DNA of 64,000 nucleotides. Origin: Diadema setosum. Lineage: Eukaryota; Echinodermata; Echinoidea; Diadematoida; Diadematidae. Positions 49,276-61,254 of the stretch are shown one piece after another. The first letter of the stretch is position 1, and every line of letters starts with the position of its first letter. Under the pieces are notes generated by a model that was given only the letters and a program-made list of their open reading frames with translations, made no database searches and was not told the DNA's origin. Where the stretch lies: assembly GCA_033980235.1 (NCBI GenBank), contig CM067070.1, positions 23,648,699 through 23,712,698 on the forward strand, given 5' to 3'. The translations under genes and the position numbers were made by a program.

Positions 49276-51179
49276 TGAGCAAGCTACCAAGGATTGATAG
49301 TCTAATAGGTTGGTGTAAAGTCCATCTGAAGGACGAGGAAATTATAACAACCAAGTTCCTCGCCATATCAGTGCATGGCCTTGGTTGGACTTGAACCAGA
49401 GACCCAATGATTATAACTGCACTGTTACGGTCATATTTGCCCTTTAATATTCTATGCGCATGTGAGGGAAATATAATACCAGTATCAGAGTTAACAAGAA
49501 ATGATAGGAATAAACAGTAATGATGATAACTTTGTTGTGTGTATCGTACTACATGTACATGTATCATAACTGAGCACTACACTTGTATGTTTCCACCATG
49601 TCAATACTTTGTGACACCTTTTCCGATGACTCACTTTACATGTACAGTATCATCCCAGTATAGCTTCCTGTGTAAGCTGCTTAAAGGCCCAGGGATTGCA
49701 AGGAATAATTTCCCTGGTGTTGCATCACAATTTGCTATGCATTCTTATACCACTGCACACCAAATCGACTTTTGTGTATCAGTTTTCTTCCATAGAAGTG
49801 TACAGGATATCATTTAAAATATTGTTTATCAGATGAATCAAATTTGAGTTGGAAACTCATTCCCTGGATTGTTACCTTCAGTATGTGTAGTATATTACTA
49901 CAATCATTGCAATCTATATTTTTTCATTTTCTTTTCAAACAATTGTAAGGTCATTACTTTAATGTGTGCTTTTTGATCTACTGTTTAATATAGATTCCTT
50001 GCTTCCTATTTCAACAATAAGCAGTAAATTCAATAGAATGAAAACTACAATGTACAAGTAAAAGTTTATCACCAGTATTGTTCAGGATGAAACTTTTGAC
50101 CATGGTGTACCCTTCTCTTATGAATTAAGTGTATGGAGTATACAGAGTTGCTTTTTCCTACATTAGAGGCCTGCAACTGTGTGATGATATTAGAGGGTGT
50201 GTAGCTGTGAAGAAAGGGGAAGAGATACATGTACACGTACAATGTAGTGGACAACAGTTTGCTGTCATGATACATTGTATTAAGATGTTAAACACACCTC
50301 TTAAAACAGAGACTGTTTTTGATCACAAAGCTTTCTTTGAGGTTTGCCTTTATCAACAACCAGGGTGTAACAATGCATGCAAACTAGATTCTATTATTAA
50401 AGTATTGATGTGCATTGATTACACTTGTGCATGTATTGTACAATACATTATATTCCTCGCACAATACAGCCTGTATAGTGTCTGTACTTGTACACATTTG
50501 TACATGTACAGTATGTATAGCTACATGTTGTGCAAGTTGATAGAAAAGCTTTACTGTATGTCTGTGGAGGAATGATAATGATATCTTCAAACATTTCAAG
50601 AGTATTTTTTCTTCTTTTTCTTTCATGACCTGTTGAGACTGTATGAGGCACATCATCACTTGTTCTCCCATAGTGCTTTGCACAGACTACACTGTATGTA
50701 CAGGCTACAATACCAGTGTGTGCAGTTCGAGTGCCTCATAATATTTTTATTGAACTCAGCATACAGTTGAATGCATACAGTTATTTGTCTTTCGTGCAAG
50801 AGTGAGCTCTTTGCTATACACCTGTAGAGTCTGCAATGTCTCGCTTGTATAGCATGATGAACAGTGCTCTTCATAGAAGTGCAAAATAATGTCTCTATAG
50901 ATACAGTTCTACATTGTGAATATTAAAGTGATGCATGCCATGATTTTTTTTTTTACATGTAAATCCATTCAAAAGGAGAACCCCCCTGCAAGTTCATTTG
51001 AATTTGTGTATCAGCTTCATTCTAGACAACAAAGAGACCTTTCAGAAGCAGTTTTGAATCTGAAATAAAAAAAGAAGGGAACACTCGTGTACAAACTGAC
51101 CCCGTGCAATCTAGGGACATGACCTCCTACAGTGTACATAAAACAGTAAATGGCCCTTGCTCAGTCTAAAATGTATTTC

Positions 51180-51501
51180 AGTCATTAAAAATCATTATGA
51201 AACATAAAAGAGTTTACAATCTATAAAAAGAATTATTCTATAAGTTTATTTGCTGAAAATTAGTTTTGAAATGGCCGAGACATCCGAACACAAAGTAAAA
51301 CAAAGTGTATCGCAATTAAATGTGGGTCCCACCTTTTATTAGGATTGCTCTGTTTCGGATATCTCAGCCATTTCAAAACCAGTTTTATTCAAATGTTGAA
51401 TCCCTCTTGGAATTACATGTTCTTACACATTTCATACAGAGGTTTCTCAGTATCTGACAAAAAACCTTACATTTGGTCTCAACCAAAACAATCCCTTTTA
51501 A
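51180..51501. mobile_element. Foldback element (family 1, copy 2) in SORL1 intron 2
   Basis: The right end is the complement of TTAAAAGGGATTGTTTTGG, matching the left end of 417-805. GAAATGGCCGAGACATCCGA and its mirror GATATCTCAGCCATTTC lie around the centre, with TGGGTCCCACC as in copy 1. The left boundary is unclear. Confidence 0.7.
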
Positions 51502-52079
51502 TGTGCTGTGATTTGTCATAGGTGGCTTTGATTCCCAGAAAATAACCAATTGTCAGAAACAGTTGTAATGCGAGAGCTGCCTATTCTCCCTCATATTGCT
51601 TCTAAAGACTTCCTGATCTCTCTTTCTTCATGTCTGGATTTGAGAATATGAAATGGTCCTGATTTGGGAATTGATCAGTATTTTCTTCGCACTGGCTCTA
51701 TCCTTCTGTACTTACAGTAAGTAATGTTGAGTGTGTACTGTACATGACTTGAATGAACTGGTTTAGCACTACAACTGTATTAAATAAATGATCTACATAC
51801 AATTTACGGTATACGTGAATGTTACCCACATGGCAACCTGGTTACTTCCAAGTTCTCTGACCTGCAGTATGTTTTATGACCGAGTCCGAGTTGTTTTTAT
51901 AGAACTGACAGAGAGCAATTTTAAGTACATACACTGTACATTTAACAGTACAACTTTGATATTTCCTTCTCGTCCTACAAACTAAGCCTTGTATAATTTG
52001 TGTTTGTTTCTGATGCTAAACTCTGAAAGTGGTTAGTAAAAAAAAAAGAAGAAAGAAAAAGAAAAATCAATGTGCTCTT

Positions 52080-52300
52080 TACTTGAATGTGTACATGTAC
52101 AACTGTAAGATCAGTCAAAATAAAATACATACAACTTGTACACTCTGTACAATGTAGATCAGTGTAAAGATCTGATGATCAGAACCATGTTCACTGTATA
52201 ACATGCATACTACACTGTATATTGTACAAATGTACAATGTACTTTTGTACAAATACCTTTACAATGTACAATGCATATAGTTGCAGTTGATTAACAATTG
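52080..52300. repeat. TGTACA/TACAATGTA-dense region
   Basis: Overlapping self-complementary words such as TGTACATGTACA, TTGTACAAATGTACAATGTAC and TACAATGTACAATG are packed into about 220 bases. The same words are common across the window but densest here. Confidence 0.6.
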
Positions 52301-52879
52301 CAACTATCATTGCAAGAATTTCATGAATTTGAAAAATTTATACATGTTCTATAGTGGTATAGTTTTTTTTTTTTTGTACCATGTACCTTTAGGAATAGAG
52401 ATACTGTAGTTGTTTCATTTTTTTTTTTTGTACCAAGTACAACTACTGTAAGCTCCAAGTCTTGATACATTACATGTGTGTATGTAAAGTGCTTAAAAAT
52501 AGGATGCATTTGTCATCTGTCAATCAAAGCTTTATTTGACTCCTGTCGCTATTAAATGTCAAAATCACTTTGCTGCGCAACCCTTGAGCGTTTGGTCTCT
52601 TAGGAGCTACGTTGTACTTGTAGTTCTTTGTCTGCTGCATTTCTTTTACCGTTTTATAATTTTTCTATTTTAACAGTCCTTGTATTTTTTGTGTTTTGTT
52701 CTGTGTATATTTCAATGTTTATGTTCTGTATACATCGGTTATGTCCGTGTTTATGCATTTTTAAGAGATGTGAAATAAATCAAATCAAATTGAAAATAAG
52801 AAAGAAATTAAAAGAAATTACAAAGAGAATCAACATGCCAAACTGATTCCCCCCCCCCCTCTTTCTTTTTTCCTTCCAG

Positions 52880-53041
52880 TACATCTTCACCGATGTCATC
52901 AAATCTCTCGTCACAACAACAGAGGATTTTGGGCAGACGTTCCACACCTACTCCACACCATTCAAGCCCACCAATATCTACACCCATGCTGCAAATCCCG
53001 ACATCGTCCTCGGCCTGGATGAAAATGATGAACGGAAACGG
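52880..53041 (+). CDS. SORL1 exon 3: VPS10 propeller
   Basis: This encodes 54 residues between TTCCAG| and |GTATGA, phase 0 at both ends. [24 protein letters not shown] corresponds to human [32 protein letters not shown] keeps the Asp-box form (xDxGxTF) that the human blade has lost. PTNIYTHAANPDIVLGLDEN fits the next strand (LLLHSKASNLLLGFD). Confidence 0.95.
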
Positions 53042-55092
53042 GTATGAGCCGAGGATTGATTATCTTTAAGAATAAAAATGATGAAGCAAATCCTAATCAT
53101 GTGATTAGTTAAGAGCATACACTTGGCCTGACATTTGTTTTGCCTATCAAACACATAATTTTGCTTTGTAATTTAATGACCAGTCACTGCTACAGTATAC
53201 ATGTACTTTCACATTGTGATGCATGGCATGTGAATGGGCGAGATTTCATCATCGTGTTTTAATACTTTAAAAGAAAATGTCTGTGGCAGAATTTTCCTTT
53301 TTAAAAAGCAACAAGAATCTGCTTTTGAAATCATTTTTAAAATTCATATCCTTTATGCTGTTAAAGCCTTTGATGCCATTTTTGAATTGTACTATCATTA
53401 TCATTAAATACTATCATTGTTTTTATTATTATTTTTATCAATTCATCAGTTTATATTGATATTACCATCAATAGTACCATCAATACTCTAATCATTATAA
53501 TCGTTATTATCATCATAGTTATTGTTGATTTATTTATTCTTTGAGGGGTTTGCATCTCAGTAGTGAATACTTTATACGTTGATGAATGGATATCAGTCAA
53601 GAAAATTAGATGCTAAGAGATCATCATTTTGTGCTTATGAGCTGTTAAAACTCGTACGTCTACAGTAAAGATTGATTGTGTTTCCCAGTGCTTCGGTAGA
53701 ACAAAACAGTGTCATAAAGTTCACTTTTTAAAAACAACAGAACAAAATCAGTCATTTTGAGTGCAGTATAAACTGAACAAGCCCTCTATATTGTTGCAGA
53801 TCTGGAAATAGCTCTTCACTGAGACATAAGGAGGTCTTGCTCGTTTCGCTTTCATTTCAAGCCATTTGATAACCAAGACCGTCGAAGCACCATAATCATG
53901 TTACAGAATCAGCCAGTTTTAAATTATAGTCATTGTTGCCTCTTATTTCTTGCTTTTGTTTAAAGCTGGCTTTCAAGTACAATTTGTAAATAAAATGTAT
54001 TGTACAAGGATACTTGACAAGTCATTGGGCAAGCTGAAACTCCACAGCCAAAACAAAGCTACTGTAGTATTTGAAAATTAAAACCATCTACTGTAAGATT
54101 CAGTAATGGTCCATTGACTATAAAACTTGACATACGTGTACATTGTAGCTGTGATAATGTCCACATGCCAACGCACGCTCAGTATTTGATGTCTGTAATA
54201 GCTGTCAATGCAATACTTCCACTGTACACGTGTATGTTCAGACGGTGATCCTTGCCCTCAAGAATAGCTATACACCGTTGGACATACAACCTGTAACTAA
54301 TGTGTCATAAATGCATTAAATGCAATTAGCTAGCAGAATTCAAAGACTGCAGTAGATACATAAAAGTGCCCTTAAGATGTGAATTCCAAATGTTCTGGCC
54401 GAAATATGGTAGTGGTATTCAGCATGTTGTGGGGTATGATAGTACATTGTACAAAGAAGGAGCTCATGTTATTGGCTGATTGTACATGTACAGAATCAGG
54501 GAATCAGTCATTCTTCCAAGGTGTCTGTAATTTTCCCTACTCCAGGGGGGTGTTTCATCAACCTTTGTCGGCGCTGACAACTTGAATCACCATAGTAACA
54601 GTCAGTGACCAGAGCATCTCAGCCAATCAAAACCAAGGATTTTGCTGAAATTTGTCAGCGCCGACAGTTGTCGGTGCTGACAAGCGTTGATGAAACACCC
54701 CCCTGTTCTGAGTCTTTGAATAAAGATGCCATCCGCATTGGACATCATAACATAATATTGCTATTCAAAGCAGATTTTGCATGAAAAATCTGTTTATCAT
54801 CTCACCAAATGGTATTAAAATTAGGGCTAATCTCACAGTAATGCAGCAGACTTTTGAGTATTGTGGGAACATAACTTATTGGTTCTGCTCAGCAGTTGAT
54901 AGAGCCTAGCCTTCATATCGATTTTGGTGTTCTGATTTCAAACCTTTAAAAGGAAAATCCACGTCCTTAGATTGGGCAGTTGAAACTTGCACTGCTTCCC
55001 TTGTGTCAAACAAAATAAAATATTGATTAAATATTGATCAAACAATTATTGATATTTCAAACAACATTGCTGTGCCATTCTTTTCTTCACAG
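53042..55092 (+). other. SORL1 intron 3
   Basis: It opens GTATGA and closes TTTTCTTCACAG. 2.05 kb. It contains the inverted-repeat element at 54,543-54,705 and AT-rich ATT/ATC sequence at 53,400-53,530. Confidence 0.8.
54543..54705. mobile_element. Short MITE with perfect 20-base terminal inverted repeats
   Basis: Both ends read CAGGGGGGTGTTTCATCAAC on opposite strands, with no mismatch. Inside each arm are GTCGGCGCTGACAA-type words. Total 163 bases, with no coding. Perfect ends point to recent activity. A target duplication is not obvious. Confidence 0.85.
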
Positions 55093-55160
55093 TTGTATGT
55101 GTCCATGAACTTTGGAGCTACATGGAGACTTGTTGAGGAGGATGTCAAGAGCTTCAATTG
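55093..55160 (+). CDS. SORL1 exon 4: VPS10 Asp-box blade
   Basis: A short exon of 68 bases between TTCACAG| and |GTAAGG, phase 0 in and phase 2 out, splitting a Trp codon (TG|G). LYVSMNFGATWRLVEEDVKSFNW corresponds to human [23 protein letters not shown]. The Asp-box has Asn in place of the usual Asp (SxNxGxTW). VKSF.W is a strong sorLA signature. Confidence 0.95.
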
Positions 55161-56210
55161 GTAAGGCTGTGAACAAAATCATATCAGGGAGGTTTAGGAG
55201 ATGGAGTCCCAACAATCTTATTCCCTTTGATCCCATGCTCGATGCTGCCACTTAAAAATATTTATAGTGTTTGCCAAACTGGATCCGCCTCACAATTATA
55301 TGTGAAGACAATGGATTCATGCCTTACTGCTCAAGTACATAGATGTACCAGCCTCTCTCCAAAGAAGATAGATGTCTGTTATGATGGTACAGCTGTAATA
55401 ACTTTTTGCCATCCCTACTTCACAGTAGATTATAGTAAAGACATGGGGATGCGAGAATAGAAAATTGCCCAACATTCCTGAAGTAGAAATTAATTAATAA
55501 TACTTGACTGTGGCATGTCTGGACACTAATCTGACATATCAGTTTAAATATAAAAGATCATACTGTCATATCAGTTTCATTTGTCAGAATCAATTGGAAA
55601 GAAGTGATCATATTGCCTGTTGCAGGACGGTACAATTTCAAATACTTTCCCAACATACAACTCAGATTCACACATTTGCACAGATATCTGGACAGGATTG
55701 ACTTTTGTATTTTAATATGCTTTATCTTTAGGTAAAGTTTTATTTGATGTACAATCAAGCAAAATATACGTGATGTTATTTTAGCATTGAAATTTACTCT
55801 TCAGATTGCTCAGAAAGATGGCAGCATCGAACCCCGATCATCAAAGGCACAAATACACAGCCTGTGGAATTCTTTTGGGCATCCTCAGAAAACTGACATT
55901 TAAATAAATATAGTCAGTTGGAACTCTGTCTCTGAACCTCCTTTAGTCATATCATAACCTGGTTCTTGTGAAGATTAAGGCAGTCTTGTTACCATGGCAG
56001 CTCCCAAAGCAAGAGCCAATCAGCTTCCAGGATTTGGCTGGTTGCCAGGATTTGTAGTTGTTTCAATTGGAGATGTTTATATTTTAACTGTCGCAATTGA
56101 TATGATCTCTATGCAGCAGGGCCCAAGTGTTGCTTCGTGTGAAAGAAGACTGCAACTTCTGTTTAAAACTGTCATGTCATACTTTTCAAACATGTTACAT
56201 TATGTGTACC

Positions 56211-56430
56211 AGAGCTTGACACTTCACTTTTTTCTCGAGTGGCCAGTTTGGGCCATTAGAATCTTTAGACCTGAAGTTTTGGGCGCTCCCAAAAAGAAAT
56301 GTATTGGCCCAGAATAAAATGAAAAATAACTATCCATTTTGAGATCTGTAGTTGCCAGATCAGGCCAACCAATGATAATCTGGTTGGAAATTTGGTGACC
56401 CGACATAATTTTTTAGTGGTGGCGTATCAA
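56211..56430. repeat. AGGGCTCGACA-type repeat (copy 2, worn)
   Basis: AGAGCTTGACACTTCAC, then TTGGGCCATTAGAATC, CCATTTTGAG, AGATCAGGCCAACCAATGAT, and GACCCGACATAATTTTTTAGTGG. The order parallels 4,201-4,460. The right end is degraded. Confidence 0.65.
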
Positions 56431-57379
56431 GAAGGCAGGGATAAATTTGAAAGCAAACTTGACAAACGATAGAACATTTTCTTGGCTTGGGGAAAAATCA
56501 AGATCATTTTTTTTTTCTTGCAATAAAAAGGTCTTGAAATGGGAACCTTGTTACATGTATGTGCATCAATGTTACTTTTTCACCCACAGCATATTAGTGT
56601 CAGATATAAGAGTATAGGAGCCTGCATCAAAAAGACCGCTGCAGGTGTTTTGAGATTTTGTGAAAAAGAAACACAGTCTCCGTCACAATGCACAATACAT
56701 ATGAAGTTTGTGTGATCAGTACTATAATCATATAAATTGCTATCCCACATTTTTAGTATCTTCTGCTGTTGACTCTTCTAATGAGATGTGTCTTCAAATT
56801 TTTGTTGGGTTTTCAGTCTTTTTTGTCATCACATCTGAGTGGCAGAGGTACATTGTACTGTAGTGGCCAGCTTGCATAAAGAGTACTCAATGCCAGTGTG
56901 GGTGGCATTACCATAAGAAGGTCATTGGGGAGATACGTCCATTTTTTGACCAAACGTGTACGTTGTAGGATACGGAGAGTACACGCTATGACTGTGTGCA
57001 GTCGTTCAGGCCTTAGTCCCACCAGTGCATATCTTTGTTGACCATTTACTGTTATCAGTAGGACACACTATGGTATCAAATGATATAGTTAATTAAAGTA
57101 TGTCAAAGACTTCCTCAAAGCTTTCACTTCCTTTTTCTGTGCAATCCAAAAACCCTAGGTTATAAAAATGAGGTCAGACCGTTGAGTAAGTTTCTCTCCC
57201 CCTAGTTCAGTTTAGTCTGTGGCCTATTGCCATCAGCTGTTGGTGTGGTACAGGTGTGTATCTAGGAAGGAAGTCGAGTACAAAGTCCGTAGCATAGTGT
57301 AATTTAACCAAAAATTGTGCATGATACATACAACTTTAGTGAATTTAGTGAAGAGCCAAGATTCGAAATACATTTGTAG

Positions 57380-57692
57380 TCCTGAAACGTGAGTTAGCGA
57401 TACAGTAGAAACAACCAATCAGTATTTCAATGTTAAGGTATTTTTTATACAAAATGTGAACAATAGCTATAATAAAATTGTTTCAAGAATAAGTTATGGT
57501 TTGTTGAGAAAAATAATGATATCCCCTTATATTTTAGGCTTTATTGCAAAATTTTATATGGTAAGATGTTTTGTGATACAACTGACCTTCACACTGTGGA
57601 TATGCGTCAAAGACAGTGTATGATATTAAACTCAAACGTTCTCAAAATCACTGCTCCCAATGGTAAACAATACTGGTACAGTGTACCTTTAA
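57380..57692. mobile_element. TTAA-type MITE-like repeat (family 2, copy C), reversed
   Basis: Read on the - strand it begins TTAAAGGTACACTGTACC, then GGGAGCAGTGATTTTGAG, ATCACAAAACATCTTACCAT and TGTTCACATTTTGTAT, the order seen at 2,268 and 19,709. The far end is lost or too diverged to place. Confidence 0.75.
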
Positions 57693-58056
57693 AGTGAAAA
57701 AAAAAATGAGGTGGGGGGGGGGGGGAGGAGGGATTGAAAGTGAAAGTCAAGAGCATTGCTTTAATTTTTTGGTATCATGTATGTCTGCTCACGTGTCCTT
57801 GGATTGTGCGCCTCAGGTGTAATATCCTGGTTTGCATTGAAGCAGACAAAAAGAGGAACAGGTCTATCTCCCATCTACCGTAATAGCTTCTCTATACTCT
57901 TTCGCAGAATGCTGTGGAAAAGGCAATATACACCAACTTTGTGCAAATTTCCTCTCAGTTTCTCTGAACGCTATTAAAGAGCCAAACCTGTGGTGGCGCT
58001 CAGATGGGCGTACTTCCTGCCGACAGGAAAAGGCAACTAAAAGAACAACAGCAATA

Positions 58057-58092
58057 CCCCCCCCCCCCCAAAAAAAAAAAAAAAAAAAAAAA
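58057..58092. repeat. C13-A23 homopolymer junction
   Basis: Thirteen C are followed directly by twenty-three A, in SORL1 intron 4. Confidence 0.9.
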
Positions 58093-58516
58093 TCCAGTGA
58101 CACAAAAACCCCAAACCAAATGCCTTGAACTGAGTTTCCTTTGAAGTGAGCGGATTCCGACAGCATTGTGATCTGACCATTTCCATCCTGTTAGTGTGAC
58201 TGTTTCACATAAGTACATATGTACTGTCACATGTCTTCTCAGTTAAAAAGAAAAAGACAGAAATGTACTTCTCAGAATTCAAAATACTTCTCAGAATACT
58301 TACTGCTTTGTAAAATTGTTGCACTGATTGCGTTGATCCTGCCGAGAAAAACACAAAAAAATTAAGTGATAATTCAATCAGTCATAACATCTTGGAAGTG
58401 AATGAGGGTTTTCCAGAAAAGAGCTTTTCACCATGGATAATATGCCCATATCAAAGTGTTTAATCTTTTGTCATGATTACACTGTATTATCTTTATTTTA
58501 AATACCAATTATTAAA

Positions 58517-58543
58517 CCCCCCCCCAAAAAAAAAAAAAAAAAT
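58517..58543. repeat. C9-A18 homopolymer junction
   Basis: Nine C are followed directly by eighteen A, 425 bases from the preceding junction and with the same polarity. Confidence 0.9.
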
Positions 58544-58787
58544 GTTTGTGTGCTGGGGAATTGAGCTTTTGTTCACATAAAGTACAGGTAAATATACATT
58601 GTACGCATGCATTACCAAAAAAAAAAAAAAAAAAAGCTCAGTGTTAATAAAGTTTTGTGGTGTTTAGGTTTTTATTTTAATAAGTTAATGACAAAGCTTG
58701 GATATTTGTTTAGATACAGTGTATATCTTAGATCTGTGAAACTGTCTCTTTCTCCATTACATATTTTGGATAGTTGTCCATGTTACA

Positions 58788-59330
58788 GGACAAGTTCACC
58801 TTCATATGGATTGAATGAATGCAGCAATATTTATAGAATACATCAGCAAGAGTTTGAGGAAAATCAGACAATCCGTTTAAAAGTTATGAATTTTTGACAT
58901 TTCTGCTCAGTCACTGCTGGATGAAAAGACTACTACAGCTTGTGATGTGTACAATGTGTACAACAATATAAAGAAAATTTAAAGAAAATTCAACATATTT
59001 TCACTTTTCTCGAGACTTGACTTCCCTCTTTCAGAAGGCAAGGGGGAATAATATTACCCTTAACATTTTACGTCAGTGACAAGTCGAGGAAATGTGCACT
59101 TTTTTCAAAAAAGTAAAATTTTGTGAAATTCTCTTTACATTTTCCTTTAATAGCTATAGCTTTGTACGCATTATAATACAAGTGACATCATACATTGTAG
59201 TAGTCTTCTCATCCAGCAGTGAGTGTGACAGTGCTTTAAAAATCCGTAACTTTTGAAGGGATTGTTTGATTTCCCCCAAACTTTCACTGATGTGTTCTAC
59301 TAACATTGCTGTATTCACTCAATACAAGGG
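58788..59330. mobile_element. Older foldback element (family 5, copy 2) in SORL1 intron 4
   Basis: Left-arm words GATTGAATGAATGCAGCAAT and GTTTGAGGAAAATCAGACAA are answered on the right by CTTCTCATCCAGCAGTGA, AACTTTCACTGATGTGTTC and ATTCACTCAATAC. Both arms are recognisable relatives of the 59,428-59,993 arms, with more divergence. Confidence 0.75.
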
Positions 59331-59427
59331 GGGAGGGGGGTAACATGGAATAAACCCAAACCTGTAAAATGTGACAAGTTTTGAATGAATCGTTCAATTG
59401 ACCTCAAACTTTTTTCAGAGCATCTCT

Positions 59428-59993
59428 TTAAAGGGAAGGTAAACCCCAAGAGCAATGTGGATTGAGTGAAAGCAGCAACATTAGTAGAACACATCAGTGA
59501 AAGTTTGAGGAAAATCGGACAATCGATGCAAAAGTTATGAATTTTTAAAGTTTTGGTGTTGGAACCGCTGGATGAGGAGACTACTAGAGGTTATGACGTA
59601 TGAGTGGACAACAATACCAAGAAAATATAAAGAAAATTCTACAAATATCCATTTTTCATGAAAATTACAAATTCCATCAGCTTGATATTGACATATGTTA
59701 AGGGTAGCAATTATTCCCCCTGCTTTCTGAAAGAGGTTGGTCCATTGCTCTTTCCTAATTCTAGAAAAGTGAATTTTTGTTGAATTTCCTTTATATTTTC
59801 TTTGTATTGTTGTCCACTCATACGTCATATCCTCTAGTAGTCTCCTCATCCAGCGGTTCCAACACCAAAACTTTAAAAATTCATAACTTTTGCATCGATT
59901 GTCCGATTTTCCTCAAACTTTCACTGATGTGTTCTACTAATGTTGCTGCTTTCACTCAATCCACATTGCTTTTTGGGTTTACCTTCCCTTTAA
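59428..59993. mobile_element. Young foldback element (family 5, copy 3) with ~215-base arms
   Basis: A 566-base element bounded by TTAA. Each arm starts TTAAAGGGAAGGTAAACCC and is almost identical to its partner for more than 200 bases, with only a handful of differences. The centre (about 59,645-59,760) is unpaired and has no ORF of note. Arms this similar imply recent insertion or gene conversion between arms. It lies in SORL1 intron 4, about 130 bases before exon 5. Confidence 0.9.
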
Positions 59994-60119
59994 CCTTTCT
60001 GCATTCACAGATAAAGCACTATTTTATAAAGTGTTGTATTACAGCAAAGCTCCCATCTATAGAAACTGTTGATATGAGCACTTGAATATTAAAACTGATT
60101 CCACTCATTGTCTTGACAG

Positions 60120-60303
60120 GGGAGTGGAGCCCAAGGATCCGGTGGACACCATCTACGTCGAGCGACTTGAGACGGACGGGACGAGCTCAGTGCGAAAATC
60201 AGACGACTTCTTCCAGGACAACATTGAGTTGGTTATTTCTCAAGTGAAAGACTTTGAGGTTCGGGATGACTACCTCTTTGCAACGAGACTCCAGTCAGGA
60301 AAA
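60120..60303 (+). CDS. SORL1 exon 5: VPS10 propeller
   Basis: This 184-base exon lies between TTGACAG| and |GTGAGT. It completes the Trp codon and adds 61 residues. GVEPKDPVDTIYVERLETDG matches human [30 protein letters not shown] matches FRSTDFFQ, and VKDFEVRDDYLFAT matches VRDFQLRDKYMFAT. The alignment continues cleanly from exon 4. Exon 6 (expected to begin near QLWVS in human numbering) is not in the remaining 3.7 kb. Confidence 0.95.
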
Positions 60304-60439
60304 GTGAGTATCATATATATAAAGAAAATAATTATTTAAATTATATACACATACAAGTGTAGATTGTTTACGTTATGTATTTATAGATGCCCATTTAATT
60401 TTCTTTCATTTATTTTGTTTTGAGTTATTGATAATTTGT

Positions 60440-60710
60440 TCGATCACTTTTTTTTAATGCTTCCGCCAGTGTCATCAGAGGCGTTTTAGTTTTGGTTGCC
60501 CGTCTATCCGTCTGTCCTTCTGTGTGTCCATTCTTCAGTTTTTCCGTCCTTCCCTCTACCCTCCCATAATCAGTTTTATCGACAGCGTATCTTAAAAACC
60601 ATTTGAGGTACACAATGCTAATGAAACTTGGCATCGAAGTTGTGCTTTCAACTTTTGTGTGCACATGCTCAAGGTTAAAGGTCAAGGTTTAATTCTTGAA
60701 ATTTCATTAT
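60440..60710. repeat. Probable retroposon fragment with CCGTCTGTCC words
   Basis: GCCCGTCTATCCGTCTGTCC, followed by GAAACTTGGCATCGAAG and GGTTAAAGGTCAAGG, is a phrase set common in dispersed marine-invertebrate repeats. The - strand frame through it is not a gene. Confidence 0.4.
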
Positions 60711-61254
60711 TTCCCCCATACAGTATCTATGCAATGCCTGAAGGTATTTTCTTCAAATAAACAGGTTAACAGTCAAATGAAAATCCTCAAATTCCCAAAT
60801 ACTTGTTCTCTTTTAGCAATTCAACCACCAATCCAAATGAAACCAAGTTCAAGGAAAGTAAACACTTAACACATTTGTGACAAACATGTTGTTAATTTTT
60901 TTTTAATTTTTTGCCAATTATTTGAAACTGTTGACTCAACATTATCAAACATACTCTTGACCTATTGGGAGAACCATGTGATGTGGCGGAGGCATGCCAT
61001 AGAGACATTTGTAGCTTTTTTTTGGTCTCATATTTTTGATAGTTTATATTTCAGACGTCTTCCAGGCAGAGTAGACACTGTTTCATAGTAAAAAGAGTAT
61101 GAGAAATGTCATTCTTTATAGGAAATGTTTGTTTCATTACATCTGATTATGTTAATTTATGTTTTTACACAATATCTACTTTTAGTAATTCACAGGGCTT
61201 CTTTGGCACAACAAGGAGAACTACACTGTATGTTACATTTTCAATATTATATGC

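Larger units (their letters stand above)
48460..52879 (+). other. SORL1 intron 2
   Basis: It opens GTAAGT and closes TTTTCCTTCCAG after a C-run and CT tract. 4.4 kb. It contains three repeat copies (48,487-48,699, about 48,715-49,275, about 51,180-51,501), a region dense in TGTACA words (52,080-52,300), and no other exon. Confidence 0.8.
55161..60119 (+). other. SORL1 intron 4
   Basis: It opens GTAAGG and closes TTGTCTTGACAG. About 5 kb and heavily invaded: repeats at 56,211-56,430, 57,380-57,692, about 58,788-59,330 and 59,428-59,993, plus two C-run/A-run junctions at 58,057-58,092 and 58,517-58,543. No extra exon is supported. Confidence 0.8.

Noticed and set aside
60425..60685. 86-codon frame on the - strand with repeated Thr/Glu/Gly
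   Set aside because: It comes from CCGTCTGTCC-type repeat sequence inside a SORL1 intron.
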